Shown here: piece by piece, positions 1-8,285 of the stretch
How the letters are laid out: each line of letters begins with the position of its first letter
Numbering within the stretch: position 1 is the first letter of the stretch
Translations under genes and position numbers: made by a program
The notes under the pieces: model-generated
Seen by the model: the letters and a program-made list of their open reading frames with translations, nothing else
The model's database searches: none
What the model was told of the DNA's origin: nothing
NCBI RefSeq assembly: GCF_023184515.1
Contig: NZ_JAAHBP010000003.1
Coordinates: 62,001-126,000, forward strand
DNA: 64,000 nt
Origin: Streptomyces sp. D2-8
Lineage (GTDB): Bacteria; Actinomycetota; Actinomycetes; Streptomycetales; Streptomycetaceae
Direction of reading: 5' to 3'

Positions 1-237
1 GCGGAGGAACGCGCGGCGGCGTACGTCCGCGAGCACGTCACCAAGCCGGTCGTCGGCTACATCGCCGGATTCACCGCACCCGAGGGCAAGACCATGGGGC
101 ACGCCGGGGCGATCGTGTCCGGCTCCTCCGGCACGGCCGCAGCGAAGAAGGAGGCCCTGGAGGCGGTCGGGGTGAGCGTGGGCAGCACACCGACCGAGAC
201 GGCGAAGCTGGTGCTCGCGCGGCTCGATGGCCGGTAG
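1..237 (+). CDS. sucD: Succinyl-CoA ligase alpha subunit, C-terminal part (5' end outside window)
   Basis: The last 78 residues of the ADP-forming succinyl-CoA synthetase alpha subunit, the TCA-cycle enzyme that couples succinyl-CoA cleavage to nucleotide triphosphate synthesis. The fragment reads in frame 1 and shows [20 protein letters not shown], the conserved block carrying the phosphorylated active-site histidine (GHAGAI), followed by the usual Ala/Lys-rich C-terminus ending LVLARLDGR. The stop codon TAG sits in the loop of a GGCCGG/CCGGCC hairpin (229-243), which may help terminate or stabilise the transcript. The beta subunit (sucC) is expected just upstream, outside the window. In S. 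coelicolor a second sucCD pair lies at the equivalent position, so this is probably the secondary copy; that is from memory. Confidence 0.9.
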   Translation, partial: AEERAAAYVREHVTKPVVGYIAGFTAPEGKTMGHAGAIVSGSSGTAAAKKEALEAVGVSVGSTPTETAKLVLARLDGR

Positions 238-245
238 CCGGCCCT

Positions 246-324
246 CCCACGCCGATTCCGGGCGATTGCCGGGCCGCCCACGCCGATTCCCGGCCGACAG
301 CCGGGCCATCCCACGCCGAATTCC
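246..324. repeat. Three imperfect direct repeats of about 31-33 nt after sucD
   Basis: The core CCCACGCCGATTCC starts at 246 and 277, and a variant (CCCACGCCGAATTCC) starts at 310. The segments between cores contain CCGG-type inverted repeats, for example CCCGGC-cgaca-GCCGGG at the end of the second unit, so each unit could fold as a small hairpin. The array fills most of the 123-nt gap between sucD and the aldehyde dehydrogenase gene. No function is known; transcript end stabilisation is a guess. Confidence 0.6.
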
Positions 325-360
325 CCGCCCCCGACTGTGCACCGAGAGCGGAGCACCCCC

Positions 361-1902
361 ATGGCACCCACCCTCACCCTCAAGACCGGCACGTCCTGGC
401 CCGATGCGTGGCGGCGCTGTCTCGCCGTCGCCCCCGAGGCCTTCCGCGACGACCGGGTCCTCAACCTCTGGAACGGCGCCTGGCAGGAGGACGGCCGGGT
501 CCTGCCCGCCGTCAGCCCGGTCGACGGCACCCCGATCATCGGCCCGCCACGCCTGGACGGAACCACCGCCCACCGGGCCGTGTGCGCCGCACTCGACCGG
601 CACCGCGCCTGGCGGCACCTCCCCCTGGAGGAGCGCCGGGCCCGGATCGCGGCCACCCTCGACGCCCTCACCGAACACCGCGGCCTGCTCGCACTCCTGC
701 TCGTCTGGGAGATCGGCAAGCCCTGGCGGCTCGCCCAGGCGGACGTCGACCGGGCCATCGACGGGGTCCGCTGGTACGTCGACGGCATCGAACCGATGCT
801 CGCCGGCCGGACCCCGCTGGACGGCCCCGTGTCCAACATCGCCAGCTGGAACTACCCGATGAGCGTGCTCGTTCACGCATTGCTGGTACAGGCACTGGCA
901 GGCAACGCGGTCATCGCCAAGACCCCGACCGACGGCGGTGTCGCCTGCCTGACCCTGGCCTGTGCCCTCGCCGCCCGCGAGGGAGTTCCCGTGACCCTCG
1001 TCAGCGGCAGCGGAGGCGAGCTGTCCGAGGCGCTGGTGCGGGCGCCCGAGATCGGCTGCGTCTCCTTCGTCGGCGGCCGCGACACCGGCGTCGCCGTGGC
1101 CACGGCCGTCGCCGACCTAGGCAAACGACACGTACTCGAACAGGAAGGACTCAACACCTGGGGCATCTGGAACTACTCGGACTGGGACACGCTCACCGCG
1201 GTGATCCCGGGGCTCTTCGACTACGGCAAGCAGCGCTGCACGGCGTACCCACGCTTCGTCGTCCAGCGGCACCTGTTCGACGCGTTCCTGGCGGCGTACC
1301 TCCCGGCGGTACGCACGCTCAGGGTCGGGCATCCGCTCGCCGTGGAGCAGCGGGACGACCCGTACCCGGAGCTGGACTTCGGGCCGGTGATCAACGCGGC
1401 CAAGGCGAAGGAGCTCCAGGACCAGGTCGCCGAGGCGATCGAGCGCGGCGCCGTACCCCTGCACCGCGGCAGGCCCGACGAGGCCCGCTTCCTGCCCGGC
1501 CAGGACACCTCCGCCTACGTCCAGCCGGTCACGCTCCTCAATCCGCCGTCGTCCTCTCCGCTGCATCACGCGGAGCCGTTCGGCCCGGTCGACACGATCG
1601 TCCTGGTCGACACGGAGGCGGAGCTGCTGGCCGCGATGAACGCCTCCAACGGCGCGCTGGTCGCCACGCTGTCCACCGACGCCCGGGCGACGTACGACCG
1701 GCTCGCCCCGCACATCCGGGCGTTCAAGGTCGGCCACGGCGCGCCCCGTTCCCGGGGCGACCGCGACGAGCTGTTCGGCGGGCTCGGCGCGTCCTGGCGC
1801 GGCGCGTTCGTCGGCGGCGATCTGCTGGTGCGCGCCGTGACGCGGGGACCGCAGGGGGAGCGGCTGCCGGGCAACTTCCCGGAGTACCAGCTGCTGCCCT
1901 GA
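361..1902 (+). CDS. Aldehyde dehydrogenase family protein
   Basis: A 513-residue NAD(P)-dependent aldehyde dehydrogenase that would oxidise an aldehyde to its acid in the cytosol. The family fold is evident from the Rossmann-type stretch (residues about 170-240), the general-base Glu260 in VLEQEGLN and the nucleophile Cys293 in GKQRCTAY. The Glu-Cys spacing of 33 is normal for the family. The motifs are divergent: LEQEGLN replaces the usual LELGGK and GKQRC the usual GQxC, so substrate cannot be inferred. ATG at 361 is preferred over the in-frame ATG at 337 because homologues begin close to it, but the ribosome-binding site is weak for both. It follows sucD after a repeat-filled gap and may be a separate unit. 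Confidence 0.85.
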   Translation: MAPTLTLKTGTSWPDAWRRCLAVAPEAFRDDRVLNLWNGAWQEDGRVLPAVSPVDGTPIIGPPRLDGTTAHRAVCAALDRHRAWRHLPLEERRARIAATLDALTEHRGLLALLLVWEIGKPWRLAQADVDRAIDGVRWYVDGIEPMLAGRTPLDGPVSNIASWNYPMSVLVHALLVQALAGNAVIAKTPTDGGVACLTLACALAAREGVPVTLVSGSGGELSEALVRAPEIGCVSFVGGRDTGVAVATAVADLGKRHVLEQEGLNTWGIWNYSDWDTLTAVIPGLFDYGKQRCTAYPRFVVQRHLFDAFLAAYLPAVRTLRVGHPLAVEQRDDPYPELDFGPVINAAKAKELQDQVAEAIERGAVPLHRGRPDEARFLPGQDTSAYVQPVTLLNPPSSSPLHHAEPFGPVDTIVLVDTEAELLAAMNASNGALVATLSTDARATYDRLAPHIRAFKVGHGAPRSRGDRDELFGGLGASWRGAFVGGDLLVRAVTRGPQGERLPGNFPEYQLLP

Positions 1903-2050
1903 TGAAGGGGGGCGCGTCCGACGCCGGTTCGCCACGCGGTCCGTCGCGTCGGTGCCGGCGTCGGACGCCTGGGCGGCCCGCCCCCGGTCCGGCCATGCCA
2001 CGGAGGGCGGGCCGCTCCCCGGACCTGCCCCGGGTGCGGTGAGACATCGC

Positions 2051-3382
2051 TCAGCCGATGCCCTGCCGGTCCGGGCGCAGGGCGAACTCCCGGTCGGCCG
2101 AGGTCGGCGCGGCCAGGTCGACGGCCTGCCGGAGCAGTTCGCGATGGCGCAGCAGCGGCTCGCGGCGTTCCGGCGGCGCGAGCAGGAGGAGGTCGTCCAG
2201 GCCGGCCAGCATGCGCCGGGAGACCTGCGGGCTCCCGCCGGCGCACCCCCGCGTCTCGGTGAACCCGAGGTCCACCAGCTCGGTCCAGCCGGGCACGGGC
2301 TGCACCAGCCGCACCGCACCGGCCCGGTCCCGGTGCAGGGCGGCGTCCAGCGGCCGCCGGCTCAGCGCGGCCAGGAACTGGACGACACGGTCCAGCGCCT
2401 GGACGGCGGTCGTCGGATCGTTGATCGCGGACGACAGGGCGCGCAACGCGATGTCGGACAACTGCCGGAGCCCGAAACCGAGATCCTGGTGGTAGGTCCG
2501 CTCCACCCCCACCGAGATCGCGTAGCGCAGCACCCTGCGGGGCGGGACCGGACCGCCGTAGACCGCCAGCACGGGCATCCCGGGCACCACGAAGTCCCCG
2601 ATCCGCGGGATCAGCCGGAGCACGACCCCGTGTGCGCGCGCCACCCGCACCAGCCGCGCGATGTGCACGTCCCGCAGCACCCCCGCCCGGCCCTCGTGCG
2701 GTACCCACGCGGTCTCGGTACCGAGGACGGGAGCCTCCTGCCCGCCCACCGGAACGGGCATCGAGGCGGCGACCCGGAACGACTCCGAGGCGATCCGCGC
2801 GATCACATGGCTGATCCGCATCAGCCGCAGGGTGGCATTCACGTACAGCACGAAGAGCAGCAGGCTCAGCGCGACCATGCAGAGGGTGAGGACCGACTGC
2901 ACGAGAGGAACCGAGGTGACGGCCCGGGGGTCCTCGACACTGTCGAAGCTCGTCAGGACCAGCAGGCTCAGCACGAAGGTCGCCAGGAAGACCGCGAAGG
3001 TCGCCTTGGTGATCCGGCTCCGGACGAAGAGCCGCACCACGCGGGGGGTGAACTGCCCGCTCGCCATCTGCACGGCCACCAGCGAGATGCTGAAGACCAC
3101 ACCGATGAAGGTCATCATCGCCGAGCCGACCGCGCTCACCACGGCCTTGGCGTCCTCCGCGAACCGCAGCAGCTCGTCGAGCGTCTCGTAGTCCCGGTCC
3201 TCCTGGAGCGCGTCGACGATGGCCGTGTCGAGCGCCTGCGCTCCCACCCAGACCACGAAGACGCCCACCATCGCCGCCATGGGGGCGAACCAGAACGTGT
3301 CCCGCAGATGCTCCCGGAGCGGCGACAGCGCACGCGGCCGACGCCCCGCCGAGGAGTTCTGCGTAACCATCCAGTCACTCAT
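2051..3382 (-). CDS. DUF2254 family integral membrane protein
   Basis: A 443-residue membrane protein of unknown function. Four hydrophobic segments lie in the first half (about residues 31-51, 85-107, 127-146 and 160-181), followed by a long soluble C-terminal region. The stretch SISLVAVQMASGQFTPRVVR just after the second membrane segment is characteristic of the DUF2254 family. It starts at ATG 3382 and is transcribed alone, divergently from the tRNA gene. Nothing nearby gives a functional clue. The family assignment is from recognition of the motif; the function is not known. Confidence 0.85.
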   Translation of the reverse strand: MSDWMVTQNSSAGRRPRALSPLREHLRDTFWFAPMAAMVGVFVVWVGAQALDTAIVDALQEDRDYETLDELLRFAEDAKAVVSAVGSAMMTFIGVVFSISLVAVQMASGQFTPRVVRLFVRSRITKATFAVFLATFVLSLLVLTSFDSVEDPRAVTSVPLVQSVLTLCMVALSLLLFVLYVNATLRLMRISHVIARIASESFRVAASMPVPVGGQEAPVLGTETAWVPHEGRAGVLRDVHIARLVRVARAHGVVLRLIPRIGDFVVPGMPVLAVYGGPVPPRRVLRYAISVGVERTYHQDLGFGLRQLSDIALRALSSAINDPTTAVQALDRVVQFLAALSRRPLDAALHRDRAGAVRLVQPVPGWTELVDLGFTETRGCAGGSPQVSRRMLAGLDDLLLLAPPERREPLLRHRELLRQAVDLAAPTSADREFALRPDRQGIG

Positions 3383-3524
3383 GGTGCGACCCTAGAGGTA
3401 TCGGAGCGCGAGGTCCCGGACCCCCGCCAGGCGGACGGAAACGCAGGTGAAAGGCACTCCGAAAGCTTGGTATTGTTGTCCGTGCCGCCGCGGGGAACAC
3501 CCCTGGCAAGGCGGCAGACACCTG

Positions 3525-3609
3525 GTCCGGGTGGCGGAATGGCAGACGCGCTAGCTTGAGGTGCTAGTGCCCTTTATCGGGCGTGGGGGTTCAAGTCCCC
3601 CCTCGGACA
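3525..3609 (+). tRNA. tRNA-Leu (anticodon GAG)
   Basis: The 85-nt sequence folds as a class II tRNA. The acceptor stem is GTCCGGG paired with CTCGGAC with discriminator A at 3609. The anticodon stem CTAGC/GCTAG encloses the loop TTGAGGT with GAG in the centre. A long variable arm (GTGCCCTTTATCGGGCGT) and a T-arm with GTTCAAGTC follow. CCA is not encoded. A -10-like TATTGT at 3471-3476 could serve as its promoter. A strong hairpin follows directly. Confidence 0.95.
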
Positions 3610-3615
3610 CAGACC

Positions 3616-3654
3616 AGCTCGGGCGGGTCGAGATCTTCTCGACCCGCCCGAGCT
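3616..3654. terminator. Perfect 18-bp hairpin after tRNA-Leu, probable bidirectional terminator
   Basis: AGCTCGGGCGGGTCGAGA (3616-3633) pairs perfectly with 3637-3654 around a 3-nt loop. It lies seven bases after the tRNA and before the convergent regulator gene that ends at 3696, so it can terminate both. It lacks a clear U-tract, as is usual for Streptomyces. Confidence 0.8.
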
Positions 3655-3695
3655 GTTGTGCATCAGGGCTCATCACCAGAGCTCATCACCCTGGC

Positions 3696-5411
3696 TCAGC
3701 GCCGGTAGCCCCGCAGCTTGCGGTACAGCGTCGCCCGGCCGATCCCCAGCGCGGCCGCCGCGCGTGCCTTGTTGCCGCCGTGCCGGTGCAGCGCCTCCAG
3801 GATCGCGGCGCGTTCGGCGTGCTCCATCGGGCTGAGCGGGCGCGCGGCCGGTCCTTCCCGGACGGCGTCCGGCAGCTCCGCCCGGCGGACCGGCCCGGAC
3901 ACCCGCCGGTGCTCCGCGAGGGCCCGGACGACATGGGCCAGCTCGGTGACGTTCCCGGGCCACGGGTACAGCTCGAGCGCGCGCAGGGCGTCCAGGGTCC
4001 AGGTCAGCGGCGGCTGCCCGGGCGCGGGGCGGGGGGTGAGGGCCGGCAGGAGGTCCCGTATGTCCTCGGTGCGTTCCCGTAGCGGCGGCAGGGTCACCGA
4101 GCGGGCGGACAGCTTGTCCAGCAGGCGCTGGAGGCAGGGGCCGGCCGGCGCGCCGGGCGTGTAGGTGACCAGCAACCGGGTGTCCGGGTGCTGGTCGAGC
4201 AGGGAGTTGAGCGCGGCCACGCCGGGCTGCGCGAGGCGCTCGGCGTGACGGAGCAGGAGCGGGCGGTCGGGCTGCCACGCGGGCAGGGCCTGGTCGAGCC
4301 CGGCGTCCTGCGCCGCGTCGGCGACCTGGACGGGGCCCGCGCCGGACAACTCCCGTGCCAGTGCGGACTTGCCCGTGCCGCGCTCACCGGTGAGCAGCAG
4401 GGGCTCCCGGGAGCGGGCCAGTTCGACGCCCCGTCCGACGGCGTGCCGCCAGGGGACCGAGGAGCCGGTCAGAGCGACCGGCGGGGCCGAGTCCCGCACC
4501 GGGAACGCGGGAGGGGCGAGCGGTTCCAGGGCGGCCACGATGCCGATGGTCCTGCCGTCCAGACGCACCGGAGTGAGACGCGCGGTGCACCCGGCTCCCT
4601 CCGGCAACTCCGCGCAGCCCGTGACGTCCGTATCCCGCGCGCCGGCCGCCGTGCGCTCCAGCGCCCCGAGCACCTCGGGCGTCAGCAACCGCTGCGCCGC
4701 GTCGCTGACCAGCCGGTTGCGGCCGTCGAGTGCCGCCACGGCCCGGTCCGGCCCCCGAGCCGCCCGTACGTAGGCTTCCAGCAACACCCGCTCACCCCGC
4801 CCGGCCCGCGCCCGCAGCTCGGTCTCGACCGCCGTGACGGTCGCCTCGGCGAAGGCCGCCTGCGGATGCGGCGGTCCGCCGGCACACAGCCGGGACACGA
4901 CCGTCAGGGTGCCCAGCACCTGCCCGCTCTCCGGCCCCAGCACCGGGACGCTGACCGCGGACACGTCCTGCCACCGGTCGAGGAAGTGCTCGGGCCCGTG
5001 CACCTCGGCCCGGCTCCGGGTGCGCAGGGCGAGGGCCGCGCTGTTGTTGCCGACCTCCTGCTCCGACAGGACGGTGCACACGCCGAACCCGGGTACGTTC
5101 CCCGCCGTCCACACCACGCGCAGCCGCTCGTCGGTCAGGAGGAGCAGCGACCGGCCCGTGCCCAGCGCGGGGACGATCCGGTCGAGGACCGGGCGGGCGG
5201 CGCCGAGCAGCGTCGACTCCTCGGAGGCCGGGGGACATGCCGGCGGCTCCTCCAAGTCGTGCGGCACGCCGAAGAACCGCGCCCGCCGCCATGCCGCGAC
5301 GATCTCCTCCGGCACGCCCTGCGGCAGCGGGTACCCCGACAGGAACCGCTCGCGGGCGACGCGCAGCGAGGGCCGGGCGGTGGCTGCGGGGGAGGGGTCT
5401 GTGGTGGTCAC
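3696..5411 (-). CDS. AcoR-type transcriptional regulator (GAF, AAA-like, Fis-type HTH)
   Basis: A 571-residue activator predicted to control the divergent hydroxyquinol genes in response to an aromatic ligand. Residues about 70-200 resemble a GAF sensor, about 213-300 a PAS-like region, then a shortened AAA module with Walker A GERGTGKS (342-349) and LPPLRER, and a C-terminal Fis-type helix-turn-helix (GNKARAAAALGIGRATLYRK). The GAFTGA loop that contacts sigma-54 is absent, as expected in actinobacteria, which lack sigma-54. The start is taken as GTG 5411; the frame stays open far upstream, but that part is antisense to the monooxygenase. A small palindrome GTTCA-gt-TGAAC (5432-5443) upstream could be autoregulatory. 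Probable DNA targets are the palindromes at 5488 and 10242. Confidence 0.85.
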   Translation of the reverse strand: MTTTDPSPAATARPSLRVARERFLSGYPLPQGVPEEIVAAWRRARFFGVPHDLEEPPACPPASEESTLLGAARPVLDRIVPALGTGRSLLLLTDERLRVVWTAGNVPGFGVCTVLSEQEVGNNSAALALRTRSRAEVHGPEHFLDRWQDVSAVSVPVLGPESGQVLGTLTVVSRLCAGGPPHPQAAFAEATVTAVETELRARAGRGERVLLEAYVRAARGPDRAVAALDGRNRLVSDAAQRLLTPEVLGALERTAAGARDTDVTGCAELPEGAGCTARLTPVRLDGRTIGIVAALEPLAPPAFPVRDSAPPVALTGSSVPWRHAVGRGVELARSREPLLLTGERGTGKSALARELSGAGPVQVADAAQDAGLDQALPAWQPDRPLLLRHAERLAQPGVAALNSLLDQHPDTRLLVTYTPGAPAGPCLQRLLDKLSARSVTLPPLRERTEDIRDLLPALTPRPAPGQPPLTWTLDALRALELYPWPGNVTELAHVVRALAEHRRVSGPVRRAELPDAVREGPAARPLSPMEHAERAAILEALHRHGGNKARAAAALGIGRATLYRKLRGYRR

Positions 5412-5487
5412 GGCACCGCCCACCGTAGCGGGTTCAGTTGAACGGAAAACAACTGCGGGTGCCTGCGCCGCCCTTCGCCGGCACTCC

Positions 5488-5508
5488 GGTGTCTCGTAAT
5501 GAGACACC
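5488..5508. promoter_or_regulatory. Palindromic operator in front of the hydroxyquinol genes
   Basis: GGTGTCTC-GTAAT-GAGACACC is a perfect 8-bp inverted repeat in the 174-nt gap between the AcoR-type regulator (start 5411) and the monooxygenase (start 5586). Its core TGTCTCGTAATGAGACA (5490-5506) recurs with a single mismatch at 10242-10258. It is the best candidate for the binding site of the adjacent regulator. Confidence 0.65.
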
Positions 5509-5585
5509 CGCGCCCGGCCGAAGCGCTCCATGATCAGGCACGTCCCGCATCCCGCCGCCCGACCCCCTTCCGTAGGAGCGCCCCC

Positions 5586-7325
5586 GTGTCCACCGTCGTC
5601 GAGACCGACGTCCTGATCGTGGGCAGCGGCCCGGCCGGTGCCTCGGCCGCGCTCGCCCTGAGCACCTACGGCGTGCCCAACATCGTGGTGACCCGCTACG
5701 CGAGCCTCGCCGACACACCCCGCGCGCACATCACCAACCAGCGCACCATGGAGGTGCTGCGCGACCTCGGCGTGGAGGACGAGGTCGTCGCGCAGGCCAC
5801 CCCGCAGCACCTGATGGGCAACACGACCTTCTGTACCAGCCTGGCGGGCGAGGAACTGGGCCGGGTGCGCTCCTGGGGCAACGACCCGTTGGTGCAGGCC
5901 GAGCACGAACTCGCCAGCCCCACCCGCATGTGCGACATGCCGCAGCACCTCATGGAACCGGTCCTTGTGAACGCCGCCGTCGCCCGCGGCACCCGGCTCC
6001 GCTTCCAGAGCGAGTACCTCTCCCACACCCAGGACGCCGACGGCGTCACCGCGACCGTCCGCGACCGGCTGCGCGGGGACACGTACGAGATCCGCGCCAA
6101 GTACCTGATCGGCGCCGACGGCGGACGGTCGAAGGTCGCCACGGATGCCGGGCTGCCGATGGGCGGCCAGATGGGCGTGGCGGGCAGCATCAACATCGTC
6201 TTCGAGGCGGACCTCAGCAAATACACCGCCCATCGCCCGTCCACCCTCTACTGGGTCCTCGCCCCGGGCGCGACGGTCGGCGGTATCGGCGCGGGCCTGG
6301 TGCGCTGCGTGCGCCCCTGGAACGAGTGGCTGATCGTCTGGGGCTACGACGTGAGCGCCGGCGCGCCCGACCTGACCACCGAGTACGCCGAGTCGATCGT
6401 CCGGGGGCTCGTCGGCGACGACGACATCGCCGTGACCGTCAAGTCGTCCTCGGCCTGGACCGTCAACGAGATGTACGCGGAGACGTACGCGAACGGCCGG
6501 GTCTTCTGCGCCGGCGACGCCGTGCACCGGCACCCGCCGTCCAACGGCCTCGGCTCCAACACCTCCATCCAGGACGCCTACAACCTCGCCTGGAAGCTCA
6601 AGCTGGTCCTCGACGGCACCGCCCACCCCAGGCTGCTCGACAGCTACACCGCCGAACGCGCCCCGGTGGGGCGGCAGATCGTCACCCGCGCCAACCGGTC
6701 CATCCGCGAGACCGCCCCGGTCTTCGAGGCCCTCGACGGGCTCTCCCCGCAGACCCCCGAGCAACTGTGGGCCAACATCGCCGCCCGCAAGGACGCCACC
6801 GAGGCCGCCGAGAAGCAGCGGGCGAAGCTGCGCGAGGCGATCGCCTTCAAGGTCTACGAGTTCAACGCCCACGGCGTCGACCTCAACCAGCGCTACACGT
6901 CCGGCGCGATCATCCCGGACGGCACGCCCGACCCCGGCTTCACTCGCGACCCCGAGCTGCACCACCAGCCGTCCTCCCGCCCCGGCGCCCGGCTCCCGCA
7001 CGCCTGGATCACCTCCGGCACCCGCACCCTCTCCACCCTCGACACGATCGGCCGGGGCCGCTTCACCCTGCTGACCGGCATCGGGGGAGAGGACTGGGTG
7101 CGGGCCGCCTCCGCTCAGGACATCCCGGTCGCCACCGTGGTGATCGGCCCCGGCCGGCAGTACGAGGACCCCTACGGCGACTGGGCGCGCCTGCGCGAGA
7201 TCTCCGACGCGGGCGCCCTCCTCGTCCGTCCGGACGGCTTCGTCGCCTTCCGGCACGCGTCCGCCGCTCCGGAGGCCGGGGAACTGCTGGCGGACGCGCT
7301 GCGGCGGGTCCTGGGGCACGCCTGA
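5586..7325 (+). CDS. FAD-dependent phenol/resorcinol-type hydroxylase (TfdB/PheA family)
   Basis: A 579-residue flavoprotein monooxygenase expected to hydroxylate a phenolic ring using NAD(P)H and O2, most likely giving hydroxyquinol in view of the next two genes. Motifs seen are the N-terminal FAD-binding VLIVGSGPAGASAA, the DG motif in YLIGADGGRSKVA, and the GD motif FCAGDAVHRHPPSNGLGSN. Its length suits the 2,4-dichlorophenol/phenol hydroxylase group. GTG 5586 is chosen because TAGGAG lies about 9 nt before it and the flavin motif starts soon after. A longer frame from 5499 would run across the operator. It is the first gene of the catabolic operon. Resorcinol as substrate is an inference from pathway context. 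Confidence 0.85.
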   Translation: MSTVVETDVLIVGSGPAGASAALALSTYGVPNIVVTRYASLADTPRAHITNQRTMEVLRDLGVEDEVVAQATPQHLMGNTTFCTSLAGEELGRVRSWGNDPLVQAEHELASPTRMCDMPQHLMEPVLVNAAVARGTRLRFQSEYLSHTQDADGVTATVRDRLRGDTYEIRAKYLIGADGGRSKVATDAGLPMGGQMGVAGSINIVFEADLSKYTAHRPSTLYWVLAPGATVGGIGAGLVRCVRPWNEWLIVWGYDVSAGAPDLTTEYAESIVRGLVGDDDIAVTVKSSSAWTVNEMYAETYANGRVFCAGDAVHRHPPSNGLGSNTSIQDAYNLAWKLKLVLDGTAHPRLLDSYTAERAPVGRQIVTRANRSIRETAPVFEALDGLSPQTPEQLWANIAARKDATEAAEKQRAKLREAIAFKVYEFNAHGVDLNQRYTSGAIIPDGTPDPGFTRDPELHHQPSSRPGARLPHAWITSGTRTLSTLDTIGRGRFTLLTGIGGEDWVRAASAQDIPVATVVIGPGRQYEDPYGDWARLREISDAGALLVRPDGFVAFRHASAAPEAGELLADALRRVLGHA

Positions 7326-7415
7326 GAACCCCCGAGGACGCGCCGCGGCGCGTCCATGGCCCGCCGGAGCGCGCGCCATGATGGAAGAAGCGGACGCCGA
7401 CGACGAGGAGCCGGG

Positions 7416-8285
7416 ATGACCACCGACGCGACCGGGACCAGCGTCACCGAGCAGGCCCTCGCCAGTCTGCGCGGGACCGCCGACCCGCGGCTGCGCGAAC
7501 TGCTCACCGGCCTCGTCCGCCATCTGCACGACTTCGCGCGCGAGACCCGTCTCACTCAGGACGAGTGGGAGCGGGCGATCGCCTTCCTCACGGCGACCGG
7601 CCAGTCCTGCACCGACACCCGGCAGGAGTTCATCCTGCTGTCGGACGTGCTGGGCCTGTCCATGCTGGTGGAGACGCTGAGCGGCGATCGCGGGCCCGAG
7701 GCCACCGAGTCGACCGTGCTCGGCCCCTTCCACATGACCGAGTCGCCGGTCCGCGCACTCGGCGACGACATCGACCTGGTGGGCGACGGCGAGCGGTGCG
7801 TGGTCAGCGGCCGGGTGCGGTCCGCGGACGGCACCCCGCTGCCCGACGCCGTCGTCGACGTCTGGCAGGCCGACGACAAGGGCTACTACGACGTCCAGCA
7901 GCCCGGAGTCCAGCCCCCGGGCAACGGACGCGGGCTGTTCACCACCGACGCCGAGGGCCGCTTCTGGTTCCGCACCTGCGTCCCGGCGGCGTATCCGATC
8001 CCCACCGACGGCCCCGTGGGCGGGCTGCTGCGGGCGACCGGGCGGCACCCCTACCGCCCCGCGCACATCCACTTCATCGCCGCGGCCGAGGGCCACACGC
8101 CCGTCACCACGCACATCTTCGTGGCCGGCGGCGACTACCTCGACTCCGACGCGGTGTTCGCCGTGAAGCAGAGCCTGGTCCAGGACTTCGCGGACACGGA
8201 CGATCCTTCGCTGGCCCGGGAGTTCGGCGTGCAGAACCCCTTCCGGCACGCTCGCTTCGACCTCGTCCTGGAGCGGACCGCATGA
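7416..8285 (+). CDS. Hydroxyquinol 1,2-dioxygenase (intradiol ring cleavage)
   Basis: A 289-residue non-haem Fe(III) intradiol dioxygenase that would cleave hydroxyquinol (1,2,4-trihydroxybenzene) to maleylacetate. The N-terminal helical linker domain (about residues 20-100) is followed by the catalytic beta-sandwich. Iron ligands are recognisable as Tyr in DKGYYDVQ, a second Tyr in the ATGRHPYRPAH region and the histidines of RPAHIHF. ATG 7416 has GAGGAG five bases upstream; the frame's earlier starts have no good site. It overlaps the maleylacetate reductase by ATGA. Pairing with that reductase favours hydroxyquinol over catechol as substrate; catechol or chlorocatechol cannot be excluded from sequence alone. 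Confidence 0.85.
   Translation: MTTDATGTSVTEQALASLRGTADPRLRELLTGLVRHLHDFARETRLTQDEWERAIAFLTATGQSCTDTRQEFILLSDVLGLSMLVETLSGDRGPEATESTVLGPFHMTESPVRALGDDIDLVGDGERCVVSGRVRSADGTPLPDAVVDVWQADDKGYYDVQQPGVQPPGNGRGLFTTDAEGRFWFRTCVPAAYPIPTDGPVGGLLRATGRHPYRPAHIHFIAAAEGHTPVTTHIFVAGGDYLDSDAVFAVKQSLVQDFADTDDPSLAREFGVQNPFRHARFDLVLERTA

Noticed and set aside
1566..2708. Long minus-strand frame across the aldehyde dehydrogenase end and the DUF2254 gene
   Set aside because: Composition is Arg/Ala/Gly/Pro noise, and both strands already carry convincing genes in other frames.
3525..3654. Integration (att) site at the tRNA-Leu gene
   Set aside because: No integrase, no direct repeat of the tRNA 3' end and no mobile-element genes are seen nearby.
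5499..5585. Earlier start for the FAD hydroxylase at 5499
   Set aside because: It would place the operator palindrome inside the coding region and has no ribosome-binding site; GTG 5586 has TAGGAG and lies next to the flavin motif.
5412..8249. A minus-strand open frame continuing upstream of the AcoR-type regulator for more than 900 codons
   Set aside because: It is antisense to the hydroxylase and dioxygenase, has no recognisable protein content, and is the usual consequence of high third-position GC.
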